A DNA stretch of 42,787 nucleotides from Treponema sp. (GCA_031265845.1 JAISCC010000101.1:1-42787), one strand, 5' to 3'; numbered from the stretch's first letter, positions 16,327 through 24,781 are shown. The notes: a model not told the origin generated them from the sequence alone. Program-made: numbers and translations.

Positions 16327-16968
16327 ATGAGCGTAAACAAACAGTACAAAGACAGCGTGTTCTCCCTCCTCTTCAGCGACCCGGGCGCGCTTCGGGACTT
16401 GTACGGCGCCCTTGACCTCTCCTTCAAGATAGGCGGCAAGGCGGTCGCGCTGATGGAGCGTCAAAGCGCGATAAACCCGAACATGGCTCTGATGCTGTTG
16501 CTATACATAGCTCGCGTCTATGAAAAAATCATAGACAACAAGTCGCTGTACCGCGTGAAGAAAGCCATCATACTCCGGATCGAGTTCATCGTGTTGTACA
16601 ATGGCGTCGCGGACTATCCTGCCGAGAGCGTCCTGCGGCTGTCGGATTCTTTCGAGCGGATCGGAGGGTTTGGGTTGCCCGATCATGAGACGCCCGCGCT
16701 GGAATTGGCGGTGAAGGTGTACAACAGCAACGAAGGGCGGAACGAAGAGATGGTTCGGCGGCGCCAGCCGTTGCGCGGATACAGCGCGTTCGTGGCGAAA
16801 GTGAGGGAGCGCCAGGCGAAGGGCGGCGGGAAAGAGGTTGCGATGAAAGCGGCTGTGAGGCGTTGCGTGGAGCATGGCATTCTGAAAGAATTTTTGGAGT
16901 CGAACGCGGCTAACGCGGCTAACGCGGCTAACGCTTGGGAGGTGAGGAACATGGTGTTGCCTGAATGA
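16327..16968 (+). CDS. Rpn-family PD-(D/E)XK nuclease/transposase-like protein, shortened
   Basis: The N-terminus NKQYKDSVFSLLFSDPGALR and the block ERQSAINPNMALMLLLYIAR identify the Rpn/YhgA-like family, proteins linked to recombination and often called putative transposases. Catalytic residues visible are Asp30 (LDLSF) and Glu44-x-Gln46. Compared with remembered family members, about 25-30 residues between LYGAL and DLSF appear missing. The C-terminus ends MVLPE-stop, where relatives and the copy 240 bases downstream have a Trp (LSEWNWENAR), so TGG has become TGA and the usual charged repeat tail is lost. Just before the end, GCGGCTAAC is repeated three times (NAANAANAAN). Probably a damaged or altered-function copy. 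Confidence 0.75.
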   Translation: MSVNKQYKDSVFSLLFSDPGALRDLYGALDLSFKIGGKAVALMERQSAINPNMALMLLLYIARVYEKIIDNKSLYRVKKAIILRIEFIVLYNGVADYPAESVLRLSDSFERIGGFGLPDHETPALELAVKVYNSNEGRNEEMVRRRQPLRGYSAFVAKVRERQAKGGGKEVAMKAAVRRCVEHGILKEFLESNAANAANAANAWEVRNMVLPE

Positions 16969-17190
16969 AACTGGGATGACGCCAGAGCGGTCTGGCGTGA
17001 AGAAGGTATGGAAAAGGCGCGGAATTATTGGAGATGACAGGGGCGGGGTATGGCGGAGAAAAGATAACGAAGCGACTTATGGCGGAGAAGGGCGCAGATT
17101 TACCGGTGTGAGCGCGGAATGTGTGTGGAGTGGCGCACGGCTGCGTGTAACGCTGGTTTGTGGAGAAATATTTTTTTGAGGAAGCGGGCT
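16969..17190 (+). pseudogene. decayed tail of the Rpn-family gene
   Basis: In the frame directly after the TGA at 16966-16968, the sequence continues NWDDARAVWREEGMEKARN and then breaks down through stops and frame changes. Base-by-base it aligns with the intact tail at 17207-17443 but lacks most of the Gly-Trp-Lys/Glu repeat section. It is therefore the original 3' end of the upstream gene, now untranslated or pseudogenic. Confidence 0.65.
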
Positions 17191-17206
17191 ATCGGAGGTG
17201 ATCAAT

Positions 17207-17443
17207 ATGGTGTTGTCCGAATGGAATTGGGAAAACGCCAGAGCGGTCTGGCTTGAGGAAAGCTGGAAAGATGCTTGGGAAAAAGGTTGGAAAAAGGGTT
17301 GGGAAAAAGGCTGGAAAGAGGGTCTGGAAGAAGGGCGTGAAGAACGGGACGCGGAACTATTGGAGATGATTGACGCGGGATGTGGCATAGAAGAGATAAG
17401 GAAGCGGTTTGCGGGGGAGAAGAGCGCGGGTTTGCGGGCGTGA
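17207..17443 (+). CDS. stand-alone Rpn-type C-terminal tail
   Basis: A short ORF of 78 residues starts at ATG 17207 with GGAGGTGAT 4-6 bases upstream; a GTG at 17198 is also in frame. It encodes only the Rpn tail: MVLSEWNWENARAVWLEES, a run of GWEKGWKKG-type repeats followed by EEGREERD, then LLEMIDAGCGIEEIRKRF. No nuclease domain is attached. It appears to be a duplicated 3' end of the neighbouring gene. It may be translated, since the charged helix-turn region is intact, or it may be debris. Confidence 0.5.
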   Translation: MVLSEWNWENARAVWLEESWKDAWEKGWKKGWEKGWKEGLEEGREERDAELLEMIDAGCGIEEIRKRFAGEKSAGLRA

Positions 17444-17939
17444 GGCGCGATGCAAACCCGCGCAAAAAATGAGCGGAGCAAGAGACGGAGCCGCATTCAC
17501 GGTTTCAAGAGGCGAGCGGTATGCCGCCCATATCCGCATGATCAGGCGGAGGCAGGGCGCAATGGAGAGACTGGGGCCGAACCGGCGGGTTTTCTCCTAC
17601 ATTGGCATTGTATCCCGATTGCTCAATGATATAGAAGCCCTCGTTTAACGCGAATTCAAAGACATTGTACGGAAAGGATCGCCGCAGACACCGCTCCGTA
17701 GAGCTTCCTTCGGTCGTTGCGCAGGTCAAAGCGCCGGCGCAACTTTTCCATCCGCTCTAATGCTCCCGAAAATTTTAAGACAGATAGCGCTGACTGGGCT
17801 GCTTGCGCACAAACCAGCTGTGCGGATATGCCGCCGCTAAAGAGGATCGGGTTCCGTTCATCTCCAACGCGCTTGCCGAAATGAACCGCCACGCCTTCCT
17901 TCAAAGACGCGGCGGTTCATTTTATAATTATATATTCTA
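17444..17939. other. no supported gene; possibly decayed minus-strand coding sequence
   Basis: About 500 bases without a convincing gene. Two adjacent minus-strand frames (17904-17656 and 17729-17505) have fairly protein-like composition, for example YNVFEFALNEGFYIIEQSGY, but no family features, ribosome site or continuity. A decayed gene is possible. Confidence 0.25.
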
Positions 17940-18027
17940 GCCTGTTCCAAAACCCAAACTATGTTCAGCGAGCGCAGTTCAGCGGACGCAGTTCGGGTTA
18001 GTTTTGGAATAGGCTTCCGAAAAGCCT
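17940..18027. repeat. long imperfect inverted repeat plus small hairpin
   Basis: GCCTGTTCCAAAAC (from 17940) pairs with GTTTTGGAATAGGC (ending 18014) with one mismatch. Just inside, AACCCAAACT pairs with AGTTCGGGTT, giving arms of about 22 bp. The centre contains the near-repeat CAGCGAGCGCAGTT / CAGCGGACGCAGTT. An AGGCTT-CCGAA-AAGCCT hairpin (18011-18027) follows. It sits downstream of the CBS-protein gene and may end that transcript or be a dispersed repeat. Confidence 0.6.
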
Positions 18028-18080
18028 CGTTATTTATAAATTTTTTGCGGAGCGATCCTCCGTTCAGATCAATGCAACGA

Positions 18081-19364
18081 TTAAGATTCCCCGTCGAATT
18101 TTTGGCTCGCGCTTGTTGCGCGGAGGCTCATTTCAACTTCCATGACGCGATGTCCTTTGACTTTGACCACCGTAACGCGGATTTTCTCTTCAGAACTTTC
18201 AACGGTAAAGCCATCCCCTTCTTCGGGAACGCCGGCAACTGTTTCCATGACCCAGTTCGCAACGGTGGTATGCCGCTGTTCGCCCGGCTGCTCAAGGGAA
18301 AAAGCGTCAAAGAGGTCTTCCAACGCGGTCTTGCCCAAAACTCTCCATGTATTTTCATCAACTCTTACTATTTCTTCAACGACTTCATCGTGTTCATCCC
18401 AAATTTCACCGACAAGCTCTTCAATAATGTCTTCTATGGTGATGATGCCCCGCGTCCCGCCGAATTCGTCCACCAAAATCGCCATGTGAGACTTCTTTTT
18501 TTGTAAAATCCCCAGCAGTTTTGTGATTCTCATGTTTTCTGTGATAAAAACCACCGGCTTTATGATGTCGGAAAGGCTCCGTTTGTTCCTGTACGCCTGA
18601 TAAAAGTCTTTGAGCAGAATGAGTCCGGTGATGTTGTCGATGTTTTCCTTGTAAACAGGCAGCCGTGAAAACCCGGTCTCCTGAAATTTTTTGTCAATAT
18701 CTTCCATAGAATCATCAACGGACACGGCGATAACATCAATGCGCGGCGTAAAAATCTCACGGGCTGTAATATCGTCAAATTCAATAGTCCGCTTTATCAT
18801 ATCTTCTTCCCGCTCATTGATGCCGCCCTCCTGCCGCACCTCCTCGACAAAAGTCAGCAGTTCCGCTTCTGTAACCGAGTGATCCGGCTTCACCTTGAAC
18901 AGCTTCATAATGAAATTTTTCCATAACTTCAGACCGTAATTTATGGGTGAAAAGAGCAAAACAAGCGCGCGCAGGCAAGGGGCGGCAAAAAGGGCGAAGG
19001 ATTCAGGGGCTTCTTTCGCAAGAGTCTTGGGCGATATTTCACCAACAATAATCACGAAAACCGTAGTCACCAGCGTGGCTATACCCACGCCGGCCTTGCC
19101 CAACAGATCGACAAACAGCACGGTTGCCAGGGCGGAAGAGGAAATGTTGACAACATTATTTCCGATAAGCACGGTGGAGAGCAATTTGTCGTACTGTTCT
19201 GTAAGCGCAAGCGCTTTTTTCGCCCTTTTATCGCCGGAAGCGGCGAGGTTTTTCATTTTTATCCGATTGAGGGAGGAATAAGCGGTTTCACTCGCGGAAA
19301 AAAACGCGGACAACGTCAATAAAACGATGAGAGAGGCGATCAATACTATACTATTAATATCCAT
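18081..19364 (-). CDS. CNNM/CBS/CorC_HlyC-domain membrane protein (TlyC-like)
   Basis: This 427-residue membrane protein belongs to the HlyC/CorC group implicated in Mg2+/cation transport or efflux and historically called hemolysin TlyC. I choose the ATG at 19364 (MDINSIVLIASLIVLLTLS), with GGAG 10 bases upstream. The open frame continues further 5' but that part is repeat-like. Residues 1-190 are the DUF21/CNNM transmembrane region (FFSASETAYSSLNRIK). Residues about 200-330 hold two CBS domains (TPRIDVIAVSVDD; AILVDEFGGTRGIITIEDII). Residues about 345-420 are the CorC_HlyC C-terminal domain (VPEEGDGFTVE). Located downstream of uvrC on the same strand; haemolytic activity should not be assumed. 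Confidence 0.9.
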   Translation of the reverse strand: MDINSIVLIASLIVLLTLSAFFSASETAYSSLNRIKMKNLAASGDKRAKKALALTEQYDKLLSTVLIGNNVVNISSSALATVLFVDLLGKAGVGIATLVTTVFVIIVGEISPKTLAKEAPESFALFAAPCLRALVLLFSPINYGLKLWKNFIMKLFKVKPDHSVTEAELLTFVEEVRQEGGINEREEDMIKRTIEFDDITAREIFTPRIDVIAVSVDDSMEDIDKKFQETGFSRLPVYKENIDNITGLILLKDFYQAYRNKRSLSDIIKPVVFITENMRITKLLGILQKKKSHMAILVDEFGGTRGIITIEDIIEELVGEIWDEHDEVVEEIVRVDENTWRVLGKTALEDLFDAFSLEQPGEQRHTTVANWVMETVAGVPEEGDGFTVESSEEKIRVTVVKVKGHRVMEVEMSLRATSASQKFDGES

Positions 19365-19697
19365 ATTTTTCTTCTCCGGCGCTATGCGCCGCCATGCGCC
19401 GCCACGCGCCAACGGAACCAATCGGTTGCGCCGGGCTTTATCGGTGATGACGGCAAGCGCGCCGAGTGGAGGCGCGCCCAAAATAAGACTCGCGATTCTG
19501 GCGGACGCCAATTCGCCGGAAGACTCCGTGAAGTTGGGAACCCATAGCCCGCTGCAACCACAGCGTACGCGCAGTCGTTTTGAATCCCGTTTTGAATCCC
19601 GTTTTGAATTCCGCTTTTTCTTTTGCATGCAAGAGCGCGTTTCAAGAAGAGTTTTCGAAAAAGCGGGCTGAAGGCTTTTTGCGGCGCCTCAATAAAA
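19365..19697 (-). other. uvrC-tlyC spacer with tandem repeat
   Basis: A 333-base spacer stays open in the tlyC frame (a 5' extension of 88 codons) but has no start with a ribosome site and no family similarity. It contains a 12-bp tandem repeat, CGTTTTGAATCC, three times at 19576-19611, the third copy with one change. In protein terms this gives FKTG-type repeats on the minus strand. No separate gene is supported. Confidence 0.5.
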
Positions 19698-21755
19698 TTA
19701 ATGCCGATCTCCTTTTGACCGCTCGCCTTCCGGCGAATGCGCCGAAAAATAATCCGGTTCGGCTTCAGCCACAGCCGCAGCTTCCGCCGCCAATAACGCG
19801 CCGGTTTGCAAAACAACAGCCTTGCCAGCGCCGTTGCCTGCGGCGCCGGCTTTCGGTTTGGATATGCCTTCGCCGGACGTAAGCCGCTTTTTCGCCGCCG
19901 CGCTGTCAACCAGCGACAAGGAAGCCGCAGTCTTTACCGCGTGAGCCAGGTCCGGCTTTACGCCGCATGTTTCGGCGATCACTTCCACGGATGCGGCGGC
20001 GACGCGATCAAGGCTTATAAAGGACTTCATGATAGCGGCCGCCTTTTTCGCTCCTATGCCTTCAACATTTTCAAGCACGGAAAAACAAAGGTCTTCAGAA
20101 CGCAATTTTTGGTTGAATGAAGTGGCGAACCGGTGCGTCTCATCGCGCACAAACTGTAGCAATTTGAGAGCCTCGGAACGCTTTGAAAGACGAACCGGTT
20201 CGGGCGAGCCCGGAAGCCACAATTCCTCGTCCCGTTTGGCAAGCCCGACAATATCGCAATCAACGCCCAATTCGTCAAGCACGCTCTGGACGGCGTTTAC
20301 CTGCCCAAGACCGCCGTCAATGAGTATGAGGTCGGGCATGTCCTTGCTCTCGCGTACAAATCTGGAATAACGGCGATGCGCGGCTTCCCTCATGCCGGCG
20401 CAATCGTCCACAATGCCGATTACGGTGCGCAGTTTGAAAATACGGTAGTTCTTGCGGTCGGGGAGGCCGTTTTTGAAGGAAATGAGGGACGCGACGGGAT
20501 GTTTGCCCTCAAGCTGGGCGATGTCAAACCCTTCGATCCGTACCGGCAGCCGGTTGAGGCGCAACGCCTGCATCGTCTCTTCAAGCGCGGGTCCCGCGCC
20601 GCGCTCCTTGAGCCGCTTCCGCAGATCATCCTGCGCGTTCTGCCTCGCCATAGCAAGCACCGCCGCGTGGCGCTTGTCGTCCGCCCTCTGTATCGCCGGC
20701 GCATACCCAAACGTCTCGACAAACCATTTCTTGAGAGAATCGCTGGCGACAGAGCCGCTGGCGTTGCTGTTTCCATCGTTGAGCGTCTCAATATAAATGG
20801 CTGATGGCGGCTGAATAGAAGGGTTGTAATACGACATGAGAAAGGTCTCAACCGATTCTTCTTCGTCCGCTGCGGAACGGGCGCGGAAAAGCTCCCTGCC
20901 TATCATCTTGCCGCCCCGCATGGAGAACACGGTGAAGGTGGCGAGTACGCCCTCGCTCGCGCTTGCGATGTAGTCGCGCGCATTTTCGTTCATATCAACC
21001 ACCATAGAACTGGCGCTGTCCTGGAGCGTCTCAATGGCCCGTACATTATCCCGCAACTCGGAAGCGCGTTCAAAATCAAGCGCGGCGGCGGCTTCGTGCA
21101 TGCTTTTGGTAAGGTCGATGATGAGGCTTGCGGTGTCGCCGGACAGTATTTTCTCCACCTGTTTGACATGCGCCCTGTAATCGCCGTCTGATATTTTGCC
21201 GCAACACGGCGCATGGCACCTTTTTATATGATAATACATGCACGGATTGTCCCGTTTGCGGAACACGCGGCACTTGCGCAGATAAAAGAGTTTTTCCACC
21301 ATAGCCATCAAGGTCTCTATGGCTTGCAAATTGGTGAAAGGTCCAAAATACAGGGAACCGTCTTCGACAATATACCGCGTCTTGAACACACGGGGGAATT
21401 CCTCCGGAGTGATCCGAATGACAGGATAGGTTTTCCCGTCTTTAAGATTGATATTGTACCTGGGCGAATGTTGTTTGATGAGCGTGTTCTCAAGGAGAAG
21501 CGCGTCGTACTCATTCGCAACGATGATGGTTTCAATGCGCTCGGCGCGTTTGATGAGCGCGGCGGTTTTGGGGTCTTTTTCGCCGGAAAAATACGACGAA
21601 AGCCGGTGGCGCAACGCTTTCGCTTTGCCCACATAAATGACATTGTTTTCCTCATCCCGCCACAGGTACACGCCGGGTTCAAGCGGAGCGTCGCGGGCGA
21701 ATTGTCTTAAAAGCTCTTTTCTTTCTTCGTTACTATCTGATAGAGATGAATCCAT
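19698..21755 (-). CDS. uvrC: UvrABC excinuclease subunit C
   Basis: UvrC makes the two incisions around bulky DNA lesions in nucleotide excision repair. From ATG 21755 it has 685 residues (E. coli about 610). Domains in order: GIY-YIG nuclease (PGVY near 27-30, YVG at 41-43), Cys-rich region (CMYYHIKRCHAPCCG), UVR domain for UvrB contact (MHEAAAALDFERASELRD), RNase H-like nuclease with FDIAQLEGKHPVAS, IVDDCAGMREAAHRRY, PDLILIDGGLGQVNAV and ETHRFATSFN, then helix-hairpin-helix repeats (VEGIGAKKAAAIMKSF). The C-terminus has an extra Ala-rich tail of about 60 residues. An in-frame ATG at 21773 is an alternative start; neither has a Shine-Dalgarno. Confidence 0.95.
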   Translation of the reverse strand: MDSSLSDSNEERKELLRQFARDAPLEPGVYLWRDEENNVIYVGKAKALRHRLSSYFSGEKDPKTAALIKRAERIETIIVANEYDALLLENTLIKQHSPRYNINLKDGKTYPVIRITPEEFPRVFKTRYIVEDGSLYFGPFTNLQAIETLMAMVEKLFYLRKCRVFRKRDNPCMYYHIKRCHAPCCGKISDGDYRAHVKQVEKILSGDTASLIIDLTKSMHEAAAALDFERASELRDNVRAIETLQDSASSMVVDMNENARDYIASASEGVLATFTVFSMRGGKMIGRELFRARSAADEEESVETFLMSYYNPSIQPPSAIYIETLNDGNSNASGSVASDSLKKWFVETFGYAPAIQRADDKRHAAVLAMARQNAQDDLRKRLKERGAGPALEETMQALRLNRLPVRIEGFDIAQLEGKHPVASLISFKNGLPDRKNYRIFKLRTVIGIVDDCAGMREAAHRRYSRFVRESKDMPDLILIDGGLGQVNAVQSVLDELGVDCDIVGLAKRDEELWLPGSPEPVRLSKRSEALKLLQFVRDETHRFATSFNQKLRSEDLCFSVLENVEGIGAKKAAAIMKSFISLDRVAAASVEVIAETCGVKPDLAHAVKTAASLSLVDSAAAKKRLTSGEGISKPKAGAAGNGAGKAVVLQTGALLAAEAAAVAEAEPDYFSAHSPEGERSKGDRH

Positions 21756-21762
21756 GTACTTG

Positions 21763-21791
21763 AGTATACCCATTTTTTGCGTATGCAGCAA
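21763..21791 (-). promoter_or_regulatory. uvrC promoter, leaderless arrangement
   Basis: On the minus strand, TTGCTG (21791-21786), 17-base spacer, TATACT (21768-21763). ATG 21755 begins 8 bases after the -10 box, so the message should start at or next to the start codon. This also argues against the upstream ATG at 21773, which lies inside the promoter. Confidence 0.6.
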
Positions 21792-22034
21792 TGGCGCCCT
21801 CACGGAGATTAACACCCTTGCATGGCGGCGGTTGCAAGGGATCGAAGCGCCCCCGATTCTGGCTAAGACCATCCCCCATATCATCTCCACATAGGAAGTG
21901 GACACCCTTCATCTAATTGCCGCGTGGCGGCTCATTTAAATGTTCTATTTCCTCGTAACGCAACATTTCCGGCGTATTTTATTTGCAGTGGAGGCTAATG
22001 CCGCGCCTTAAAGAGCGGCCATTTAGGACGGTTA

Positions 22035-22664
22035 GGGTACTCTGTTCTAGACTTGTTATTATAAAGCTGTAAGCCTGCTGTAAAGAAAGCCATAATCAAA
22101 TGGGCGGCGACGGGGCCGGAATACGGGCGGCCGCAGGGGGATCAGGCGCAAGCGCCGACGCCGTTATAAAGGAATTAAAAAAAAGAAGGGCTGGTGGATC
22201 ACGTGAACAAAAGCTGTCTTGAATCCCATGAAAACATCGCTGTCCGCGTTGAAATGGACGAAATGCGGAGCTTTCATCACGATAAAAAGCGTCAAATTCG
22301 GTTGTGGCGGGCTGTTGGCCACGAAACCGGCGAAGCCATCGCTTTCTGGCTTGGGGCGAGGGGGCGTGGGAATCTTGACACGTTGCTGGAACCGCTTAAG
22401 CCGCTTAACCTGGGGAAGGTCTATGCCGATGGCGGCTATGCGTATTATGAGTGTTTTTCATCAGAGGCTCTGACCGTTACGAAGAAAAACACGCAAAAGA
22501 TTGAAAGGAAACATCTGTCCCTGAGCGCCTTGAGCGCCCGGTTAGCGGGGAAAGGGCTGCGTTTTTCAAAAACAGAACAGACGCACAAGATGGTTGCCGC
22601 CCTTGCAATAAATGTCTGGTTTTTGGGGGGAGTGTGTTTGCCTCAATAATTTTAGAACATTACC
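22035..22664 (+). mobile_element. IS1-family element, degenerate
   Basis: The ends show similar sequences facing inward: GGTACTCTGTTCTAG from about 22037 and, on the other strand, GGTAATGTTCTAAAA from about 22663. These are candidate terminal repeats with a small offset. The inside encodes InsA-like HTH and InsB-like DDE parts of an IS1 transposase in several frames. The element is about 630 bp, shorter than IS1 (about 770 bp), mainly because the zinc-finger part is missing. A fragment of a chemotaxis-receptor gene begins directly to the right, so this may have been an insertion into that gene. Confidence 0.6.
22080..22649 (+). pseudogene. IS1-family transposase, frameshifted
   Basis: Bases about 22080-22115 read VKKAIIKWAATG, then after a frame change AGIRAAAGGSGASADAVIKE, the InsA-type HTH. 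The frame then changes again at a run of eight A (about 22172-22179). With seven A it would read ELKKEGLVDHVNK straight into the DDE half. Bases 22194-22649 encode the InsB-like part: EMDEMRSFHHDKK (first Asp), KVYADGGYAYYE (second Asp) and NTQKIERKHLSL (Glu). The A-run could in principle allow a programmed or slippage frameshift, as IS1 elements use, but the earlier frame break and missing zinc finger point to decay. Confidence 0.7.
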
Positions 22665-22680
22665 GAACATTCTTTAGTCT

Positions 22681-22932
22681 ACAGCGAGACTAAACGAGAT
22701 CACCGGCGAAGTAAAAGGGCGCGAGCGGGATGTTTGAAGGAAGCCAAGAGGTGATGAGAGAAAGCGACGCTTTTGAGCGCATAAATAAGAGATACGTACC
22801 GGTATGCGTGAAATGGTTTCGGAAGTAGAGCGGATAGACCGTACGGTGCAACAAGTGAATGGCATTGGCATGAATAATAAACAACAGATTGGGCGGCTTG
22901 TTCGCGGGGTTTATCGCCTTAAGGTTTCATAA
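22681..22932 (+). pseudogene. 3' fragment of a methyl-accepting chemotaxis protein gene
   Basis: Read across two frameshifts, the plus strand gives ARLNEITGEVKGRERD, then MFEGSQEVMRESDAFERINK, then TGMREMVSEVERIDRTVQQV with NGIGMNNKQQIGRLVRGV to TAA at 22930-22932. This is the coiled-coil C-terminal end of a treponemal chemotaxis receptor. The signalling hairpin tip and all upstream domains are absent, and the IS1 remnant lies directly 5'. It is a non-functional remnant. Confidence 0.7.
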
Positions 22933-22975
22933 GCGAATATCTCTCCGGTTGAGTTTCCAGAGGGTAAGAAAACCT

Positions 22976-23010
22976 CTAAAAACTGTCGAACCGCAGGTTC
23001 ACGTTTTTAG
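22976..23010. repeat. two-part hairpin after the MCP fragment
   Basis: CTAAAAAC (22976-22983) pairs with GTTTTTAG (23003-23010), and inside them GAACC pairs with GGTTC around GCA. The fold has a small asymmetric inner loop. It may be a dispersed repeat or a 3' end structure. Confidence 0.45.
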
Positions 23011-23077
23011 AAGCTCCCATAAAAGGTTCGCTCTTGTTATTAAGTAGGAAAAAGGCAGGGTAAAATCCGTAAAAGAC

Positions 23078-23110
23078 GCATGGGTAAAAATTTCGAGTTT
23101 ATACCCATGC
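23078..23110 (-). terminator. terminator-like hairpin of the carboxylesterase gene
   Basis: GCATGGGTA (23078-23086) and TACCCATGC (23102-23110) are exact complements, 18 bases beyond the esterase stop on the minus strand. After the stem in that direction comes GTCTTTTACGG, a short T-run. Confidence 0.55.
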
Positions 23111-23128
23111 ATTTGTCTAATCACAACG

Positions 23129-24733
23129 CTAGTTGCCAACGCCGTACAAAATGTGCGCGATAAAATCAAAATCTTCTTGATTAGGCAATGGACCCGTTGT
23201 TATTTCATTGTCAAAAAAGATCACATCGGGGTTTTCAGGGTTGTATTGAGGCCATTGCGCAACGGTTGGCGGCGTTATGCCGACGTTAGGATCGCCGTTT
23301 TTGATAAAGTTGATCCATCGTGTGTGCATTTCTTTTGCGAGTTTTTCATTTTCCGCGCTGACGAAGCCTTTTAGCGCGATATTATTAAACACGTACGGCA
23401 ATTCTGCTGTATGGTATGCTCCCAGCGCCGCTGACTGTGGATCACCTTGCGCGACAAAATTAAAGTTGTACATAAAGACACGATTATTAGAAGCAAGCGC
23501 ATCCGCAAATACTTTTTCACTGGCGGTGAACCATGCGTACGCTAACATCTGTTGCGCCCTTTGAGCCGCAGTGTTATGTTCGTCTACCGGGAAACGCTCC
23601 GCGACTACGGGCCAATTTTCTCCAGCCATACGGGAGCCAAAGTTTTCATAGAAACCAGCGTCGACGGTAGGCGGGATAAGGAGCGTGCCTTCATCGTGGT
23701 TAAATCCGAGAAGCAGATTTACCTTGTTATAATTCCCCTCACGCAGAGCGGCCACCGGATCTTTTGGAAGCGCAACGCCGTCAAATACCGGCGTCAGATA
23801 AAAGGGCGTCGCCGGTTTTGTCTGATCCAGTGAAAACGGACTAAGATAATTCAGCACATATCCATCCAGTCGCCGTAAATAGGCAAGCCCTTCGGCGGTG
23901 TCCGAGGCGCCGAAAATGCCCGCCAGTTCCTGCGACTGTTCTATAGACTTTTGCAAGTCGCCGCGGGATGCCATTGCTTGCGCAGCAAGAATAGCGCCGC
24001 TTTCCATAATGGCGCTGCGGAACAATCCTTTCGCAAGAGGACTCAACACAAGAGCCGAAACGCTCAAACTGCCGGCCGATTCGCCCCCTATAGTCACCTG
24101 ATCCGGATCTCCGCCGAATTCGGCTATATTGTCCCGAACCCATTCAAGCGCTTTGATCTGATCCAGTATGCCCCAATTTCCCGTTGTTCCGTACTGGTTG
24201 TAAGTCTCGTTGGAAGCGAAGAAACCCAGGGTGCTGAGCCTATAATTGATCGTTACCGCCACCACGCCATCTTGCGCGAAACCCGTTCCGTCATAATCTT
24301 TCTCATTCCCGCTCCCGAATGCGTAACCGCCGCCGTGAATAAATACATATACCGGCAATTTGTCGTTCTTTTTAGGCGCTGAAGGAGTCCAGACATTCAA
24401 AATAAGAGCGTCTTCAGATTGTTCCGTATTGTCCAGTCGTAGAGAAACAGTAAGCCACTGGGGTATTATGGGCCCATATTTTGTACAATCGCGGACTTCT
24501 GTCCACGGCTCCGCGTCTTGAGGCGGAGCGAAGCGCAAATCCCCAACAGGAGCTTTCGCATAGGGGATTCCTTTATACGCATAAACGCCCTTCGCGCGGA
24601 CTCCTTTTATGGGTCCATTTTTTGTAACAAGAGACGTTCCCGCAGACGCTCCCGATGCAAAAACCGTTCCCGCCGACACGGGAAATAGCAGACACGCCAT
24701 TCCTATAAAAATGATTGAATTTCGACCATGCAA
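23129..24733 (-). CDS. type-B carboxylesterase/lipase, exported
   Basis: This predicted secreted ester hydrolase of the alpha/beta-hydrolase carboxylesterase family has 534 residues. I place the start at TTG 24733 because a near-perfect AAAGGAGG lies 7 bases before it and the protein then begins directly with a signal peptide (HGRNSIIFIGMACLLFPVSA). The upstream in-frame ATGs lack ribosome sites, and the promoter overlaps them. Family landmarks: YKGIPYAKAPVGDLRF, oxyanion FIHGGGYAFGSG, nucleophile Ser219 in GGESAGSLS, acid Glu348 in FNHDEGTLL, and His441 in AYHTAELPYVF. It may remove acyl groups, for example from plant-wall esters, but substrate cannot be told from the sequence. Confidence 0.9.
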   Translation of the reverse strand: MHGRNSIIFIGMACLLFPVSAGTVFASGASAGTSLVTKNGPIKGVRAKGVYAYKGIPYAKAPVGDLRFAPPQDAEPWTEVRDCTKYGPIIPQWLTVSLRLDNTEQSEDALILNVWTPSAPKKNDKLPVYVFIHGGGYAFGSGNEKDYDGTGFAQDGVVAVTINYRLSTLGFFASNETYNQYGTTGNWGILDQIKALEWVRDNIAEFGGDPDQVTIGGESAGSLSVSALVLSPLAKGLFRSAIMESGAILAAQAMASRGDLQKSIEQSQELAGIFGASDTAEGLAYLRRLDGYVLNYLSPFSLDQTKPATPFYLTPVFDGVALPKDPVAALREGNYNKVNLLLGFNHDEGTLLIPPTVDAGFYENFGSRMAGENWPVVAERFPVDEHNTAAQRAQQMLAYAWFTASEKVFADALASNNRVFMYNFNFVAQGDPQSAALGAYHTAELPYVFNNIALKGFVSAENEKLAKEMHTRWINFIKNGDPNVGITPPTVAQWPQYNPENPDVIFFDNEITTGPLPNQEDFDFIAHILYGVGN

Positions 24734-24752
24734 TTCAACACCTCCTTTATCT

Positions 24753-24781
24753 ATATTATTTATTTTCATAAAAAACGTCAA
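24753..24781 (-). promoter_or_regulatory. carboxylesterase promoter
   Basis: On the minus strand, TTGACG (24781-24776), 17-base spacer, TAATAT (24758-24753). The expected transcript begins near 24746, at the Shine-Dalgarno that serves TTG 24733. This supports the TTG start over the upstream ATGs. Confidence 0.6.

Noticed and set aside
18081-19628. Long N-terminal form (515 residues) of the CBS/CorC_HlyC protein
   Set aside because: The extra 88 residues are repeat-derived and precede the normal family start at 19364, which has its own ribosome site.
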